In this document: positions 6,131 through 8,726 of the stretch, in pieces
How positions within the stretch are numbered: the stretch's first letter is position 1
Layout: the number at the start of each line of letters is the position of its first letter
Origin: Desulfobulbaceae bacterium
GTDB lineage: Bacteria > Desulfobacterota > Desulfobulbia > Desulfobulbales > Desulfocapsaceae
Reading direction: 5' to 3'
DNA length: 8,726 bases
Assembly: GCA_030632405.1 (NCBI GenBank)
Contig: DAOVUU010000074.1
Coordinates: forward strand, 1 to 8,726
The notes under the pieces: generated by a model
What the model was told of the DNA's origin: nothing
Seen by the model: only the letters and a program-made list of their open reading frames with translations
Databases searched by the model: none
Translations under genes and position numbers: made by a program

Positions 6131-6811
6131 TCAGCTCATCTTTCCACCGAGAGACTCAAGAAGAGGGCCGAACAGCTCCTCGTAGTCACGGAAACCTTTT
6201 CTAAGGATCGTTGCTAACTGCTCAAGGTCTGCGTCATTAACAACAAGATTAGCACTTAAAGAAAGTGCTTGAAGGTTGTAGAGGGTATGAAGCTCAGCTC
6301 CCACAAGGATATAATAGATGAGACGCCTCCTGGCCATGGGCAACCAGGCCATATATTTATGAACCGCTGAATCTACAAGTGATACGGTCCCTCCCTCAAA
6401 ACCGGCATGCACCACAACTGCGGCATAATCGGTCGATGTCAAGTTATGGATAGCCTCGAAAGCCGTATCTGCAGTCTCAACCTGATATCCTAAATCTTTC
6501 AGAATCGAAGACACAGAATCTTTAGCATCCCCGGGCTTCATAAGAACCAGTGCAGTAGGGATATCCTTTAGCTCGTTCTGTTCCAGGTTTTCATAATTCC
6601 CCCCCCTGAGCCAACTCAAATCCGGGGCAAGAGGCGCAAGCACCTCGCTTTTATGGGAAACACGCTGTCTGCTGTCCCCATTGCCCCCAACAGGTGTTCC
6701 TGTTGCTTTACGCTCCCCCCTCGATTGAACCACACTCTCACTCTCCTTCAGCAAGTCAGGGAACAGTGCAAATGCATCAACCTTTCCGTTTTTTTTCTCT
6801 TCTTTTTTCAT
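6131..6811 (-). CDS. Protein with degenerate (pseudo) receiver domain
   Basis: The product is 226 residues with no signal peptide. The first 80 residues are charged and low in complexity (MKKEEKKNGKV, with Gly/Ser/Arg-rich stretches) and probably disordered. From about residue 84 to 205 the pattern follows a response-regulator receiver: TALVLMKPGDAKDSVSSIL, GYQVETADTAFEAI, YAAVVVHAGFEG, then a final strand LVVND. The site where the phospho-accepting Asp should end the third strand is His (H135). The N-terminal acidic pair and the conserved Lys-Pro near the end are also missing, so phosphorylation is unlikely. I do not recognise a named family, and the receiver fold is inferred from pattern only. 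The stop is TGA. ATG at 6811 is the conventional start, but the only good ribosome binding site is 17 bases away and better fits an in-frame CTG at 6820. It converges with the HD-GYP gene, with 94 bp between the stops and no clear terminator there. Confidence 0.75.
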   Translation of the reverse strand: MKKEEKKNGKVDAFALFPDLLKESESVVQSRGERKATGTPVGGNGDSRQRVSHKSEVLAPLAPDLSWLRGGNYENLEQNELKDIPTALVLMKPGDAKDSVSSILKDLGYQVETADTAFEAIHNLTSTDYAAVVVHAGFEGGTVSLVDSAVHKYMAWLPMARRRLIYYILVGAELHTLYNLQALSLSANLVVNDADLEQLATILRKGFRDYEELFGPLLESLGGKMS

Positions 6812-6828
6812 GATGAGCAGTGAGATAA

Positions 6829-6836
6829 CTCCTCCC
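6829..6836 (-). promoter_or_regulatory. Strong Shine-Dalgarno suggesting a CTG start
   Basis: GGGAGGAG on the - strand is a near-perfect ribosome binding site. It lies 17 bases from the ATG at 6811 but 8 bases from an in-frame CTG at 6820-6818, which would add three residues (Met-Leu-Ile). Confidence 0.5.
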
Positions 6837-6996
6837 GTTTATCAGGCCAAGTTAACAATTATTAACATATCTAAGCAATTTATTCTAATAATATTCAGTA
6901 TTGCTGAACTAGCAAAAAGGTCATTGGAAGCTTTATGTGACTAAATCCGATAAGCGAAGGCTTCGAGAAGCCAGATATAGAAGGCGTAGTGATTTT

Positions 6997-7071
6997 TAAA
7001 TATTTTTCACATCCAATTTGTATCATGCTATCCTCGCAAGAACTGATACAAATCAAATATGAAAATATTTA
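6997..7071. repeat. 75-bp imperfect palindrome
   Basis: The inner arms ATTTGTATCA (7016-7025) and TGATACAAAT (7044-7053) are perfect complements around an 18-base loop. After six unpaired bases on each side, the outer arms TAAATATTTTTCA (6997-7009) and TGAAAATATTTA (7060-7071) pair again with a single extra T. The symmetric spacing suggests one long stem-loop rather than chance. Its role is unknown. Confidence 0.75.
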
Positions 7072-7092
7072 CGATTGTATAAATTAATTTGC

Positions 7093-7179
7093 GGTGTATT
7101 TTAGGGATTCTAAAAACGTTCTGCCGACGAGCTGCAGACTAACAGATACCCTAAAATAACTAACACCCCATAAGGGGGT
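7093..7179. repeat. Nested inverted repeats upstream of dcyD
   Basis: TATTTTAGGG (7097-7106) pairs perfectly with CCCTAAAATA (7149-7158). GGTG (7093-7096) can extend the stem with CACC (7164-7167) across a five-base bulge. Inside lies a hairpin TCTGC/GCAGA (7120-7124 with 7134-7138). An alternative hairpin ACCCC/GGGGT (7165-7169 with 7175-7179) competes for the same CACC bases and runs into the TATAAT box. This arrangement would suit a regulated leader or a small mobile repeat. Confidence 0.65.
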
Positions 7180-7184
7180 ATAAT
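7179..7184 (+). promoter_or_regulatory. Perfect -10 box, candidate dcyD promoter
   Basis: TATAAT lies 110 bases before the dcyD start. The matching -35 position (ATAACT near 7156-7161) is weak, so activation or an alternative promoter is possible. Transcription would begin near 7191, just before repeat copy B, which would place that repeat in the dcyD leader. Confidence 0.35.
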
Positions 7185-7197
7185 TATCTTAGAGACC

Positions 7198-7271
7198 TAA
7201 CCACCTAATTTCAAAATATATTACTCAGTTTCTTGTTTTTTATGACAGGGGTTCCGGAGTAAAGTACTAAA
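7198..7271 (+). repeat. 74-bp direct repeat, copy B
   Basis: This is the second copy of the segment at 1491-1564, in the same orientation, with about 86% identity by eye. In one frame it encodes a tail ending FYDRGSGVKY with a TAA stop at 7268-7270, parallel to copy A. It ends 24 bases before the dcyD start codon. Confidence 0.85.
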
Positions 7272-7294
7272 ACTCAATTCAGAAAGGACACACC

Positions 7295-8299
7295 ATGAAT
7301 TTTACAAAATTCCCCAGAAGAAATTACCTCCAAGGCAATACTCCTATTGAATTTATGCCCGCCTTAACTCAGATTCTCGGCGGAGATGTGAATCTTTATG
7401 TTAAACGGGATGATCTCCTTCCAGGGTCCGCCGGCGGCAACAAAACCAGAAAACTTGAATTCTGCATTGCTGATGCACTTGAGAGGGGTGCTGACACTAT
7501 CATTACCTGTGGTGCGGTACAGTCAAATCATGCGAGGTTGACCGCTTCCTGGTCTGCCAAGGAGAGCCTTGAATGTCACCTCATCCTCGAAGAAAGAGTA
7601 GCAGGTTCATATAAAGAGGACGGCAGCGGAAACAACTTTCTTTTTGAGCTTCTAGGTGTCAAAAGTATTGCAGTGGTTGAAGGCGGTTCCGACATGATGG
7701 CCCAGATGGAAACAAAAGCCGAAAAACTCTCAGCAGCCGGAAAAAAACCTTATATTATCCCGGGCGGTGCCTCCAATTCAATTGGCTCCATGGGATATGC
7801 AATGTGTGCAGAAGAGATCATGGGGCAACTCAATGAAATGCGCCTTGATATAGACCACATTATTGTGCCTTCCGGTTCCGCCGGGACCCATGCGGGAATG
7901 GTGGTTGGAATGAGAGGTGTGAACAGTAACATTCCCGTCAGTGGTGTGAATGTTTCCAGAACAAAAGATGTTCAGGAGGAAATTGTCTACAAACTTGGAG
8001 GAGAAATAGCTGAGAAGCTCAACTTGATGAATGGAATAGCCCGCGATGATATTGTCTGTTTTGACCAGTATGTGGGCCCCGGCTACTCTCTTCCAACCGA
8101 TTCCATGATCGAAGCTGTAAAGCTTTTTGCCAAAAGCGAAGCAATTCTTCTGGACCCGGTTTATTCAGGTAAAACCGCTGCAGGACTTATTGACCTTGTC
8201 CGCAAGGGACATTTCCCGAAAAACTCTAATGTGCTTTTCCTTCACACCGGAGGATCTCCTGCGCTGTATGCCTATATGGACACCTTTAGACAGAAATAA
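7295..8299 (+). CDS. dcyD: D-cysteine desulfhydrase (PLP-dependent)
   Basis: This fold-type II PLP enzyme of the ACC deaminase/D-cysteine desulfhydrase family is expected to convert D-cysteine to pyruvate, sulfide and ammonia in the cytoplasm. The 334 residues match the usual length. Visible motifs are VKRDDLLPGSAGGNKTRKLEF, with the PLP lysine at K50; CGAVQSNHAR (72-81); PGGASNSIGSMGY (156-168); the phosphate-binding GSAGTHAG (194-201); LDPVYSGKTAAGL; and LHTGGSPALY (316-325). The start is well supported by AAAGGA at 7283-7288, six bases before ATG. A deaminase acting on aminocyclopropane carboxylate is the main alternative, and motifs alone do not fully separate the two. The next + strand gene starts 57 bp downstream with no terminator between them, so they may share a transcript. 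Confidence 0.9.
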   Translation: MNFTKFPRRNYLQGNTPIEFMPALTQILGGDVNLYVKRDDLLPGSAGGNKTRKLEFCIADALERGADTIITCGAVQSNHARLTASWSAKESLECHLILEERVAGSYKEDGSGNNFLFELLGVKSIAVVEGGSDMMAQMETKAEKLSAAGKKPYIIPGGASNSIGSMGYAMCAEEIMGQLNEMRLDIDHIIVPSGSAGTHAGMVVGMRGVNSNIPVSGVNVSRTKDVQEEIVYKLGGEIAEKLNLMNGIARDDIVCFDQYVGPGYSLPTDSMIEAVKLFAKSEAILLDPVYSGKTAAGLIDLVRKGHFPKNSNVLFLHTGGSPALYAYMDTFRQK

Positions 8300-8356
8300 T
8301 CTTATATAATCGAGCCTGTACCAATTAACCAGGATAAGAGAAACGAGAATACAAAT

Positions 8357-8726
8357 ATGGAAAATAAAAAAACTGCCCTTATCATCGGAGCTGGGCCAGC
8401 TGGACTTACCGCGGCCTATGAACTGCTGAAAAGGACTGACTATAAGCCGATAATATTTGAGATGAGCAGCGATATTGGTGGGATCTCAAAGACTATAAAC
8501 TATAAGGGTAATCGTATTGATATAGGTGGCCACCGTTTTTTCTCCAAATCCGAACGTGTTATGAACTGGTGGCAGCAGATCCTGCCGCTCGAGGGAGCCG
8601 ACAGCCTGGAGACAGTAGAATCTGAAATAAAATACCATAACAAAAACAGTACAATTCAACAAAAACCGGACGGCCCTTCCCCTGATAAAACTGACAGGGT
8701 GATGCTCCTGCGACAACGATTATCCC
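8357..8726 (+). CDS. FAD-dependent oxidoreductase, amine-oxidase/UDP-galactopyranose-mutase type, N-terminal part
   Basis: The frame is open from ATG 8357 through the right edge, giving 123 codons of a protein that is normally about 450-550 residues. The dinucleotide-binding fold is clear: the beta strand [19 protein letters not shown] has GAGPAG at 11-16, with the ribose-binding acid E35 in [11 protein letters not shown]. Next come the FAD motif [11 protein letters not shown] and [10 protein letters not shown] (55-64), typical of the HemY/COG1232-like and UDP-galactopyranose mutase group. Many such proteins act in cell-surface sugar or lipid metabolism, but the substrate cannot be named from this fragment. 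Only a weak purine-rich GAGAAACGAG lies upstream. It follows dcyD by 57 bp. Confidence 0.88.
   Translation, partial: MENKKTALIIGAGPAGLTAAYELLKRTDYKPIIFEMSSDIGGISKTINYKGNRIDIGGHRFFSKSERVMNWWQQILPLEGADSLETVESEIKYHNKNSTIQQKPDGPSPDKTDRVMLLRQRLS

Larger units (their letters stand above)
6837..7294. other. Structured divergent intergenic region upstream of dcyD
   Basis: This AT-rich stretch of about 460 bp has no recognisable full gene. From left to right it holds the upstream region of the - strand receiver-like gene and a short basic open frame (6937-6999, GTG start after GGAAG, unproven). Then come a 75-bp imperfect palindrome, a second nested inverted repeat, a TATAAT box and repeat copy B. 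The density of inverted repeats is unlike the other spacers in the window. Confidence 0.7.

Overview
The window looks like a piece of a sulfur-metabolising Desulfobacterota chromosome, most plausibly a relative of the Desulfobulbales. It combines a group 1 [NiFe] hydrogenase with a cytochrome b partner, a periplasmic octaheme cytochrome c of the tetrathionate-reductase family, a DUF3391/HD-GYP signalling protein and a D-cysteine desulfhydrase. The base composition is moderate, with AT-rich spacers. This taxonomic reading is inference from gene content only; no rRNA or marker gene is present.

Left part (1-2783, + strand): the C-terminal part of a [NiFe]-hydrogenase large subunit enters from the left edge. 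It carries an in-frame TAG at 57-59, where the family has a conserved Tyr. The cytochrome b subunit follows after 15 bp. No maturation protease gene follows. Instead there is a short coding-like scrap or repeat (about 1441-1564), and then an open frame holding only the C-terminal (Kae1-like) half of HypF. Together, the nonsense codon, the half HypF and the absent protease suggest a rearranged or decaying hydrogenase locus, although assembly error is not excluded.

Centre (2782-6820): an octaheme cytochrome c gene lies on the - strand, closed by a strong hairpin/T-run terminator just beyond hypF. It is divergent from an HD-GYP gene on the + strand. Their shared 0.5 kb spacer has recognisable promoters pointing both ways (4473-4501 minus, 4705-4733 plus), with a perfect 13-bp inverted repeat between them. 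A - strand gene for a protein with a degenerate, non-phosphorylatable receiver-like domain converges on the HD-GYP gene.

Right part (6821-8726): a 0.47 kb spacer is rich in structure. It holds a 75-bp imperfect palindrome, a second nested inverted repeat, a perfect TATAAT box, and the second copy of the 74-bp repeat seen before the hypF fragment. A D-cysteine desulfhydrase gene follows, then the N-terminal part of an FAD-dependent oxidoreductase of the amine-oxidase/UDP-galactopyranose-mutase type, which runs off the right edge.

No defence system, CRISPR array, transposase or tRNA was seen. The most notable points are the in-frame TAG in the hydrogenase, the direct repeat bracketing about 5.7 kb, the stand-alone HypF half, and the unexplained palindromes between divergent genes.
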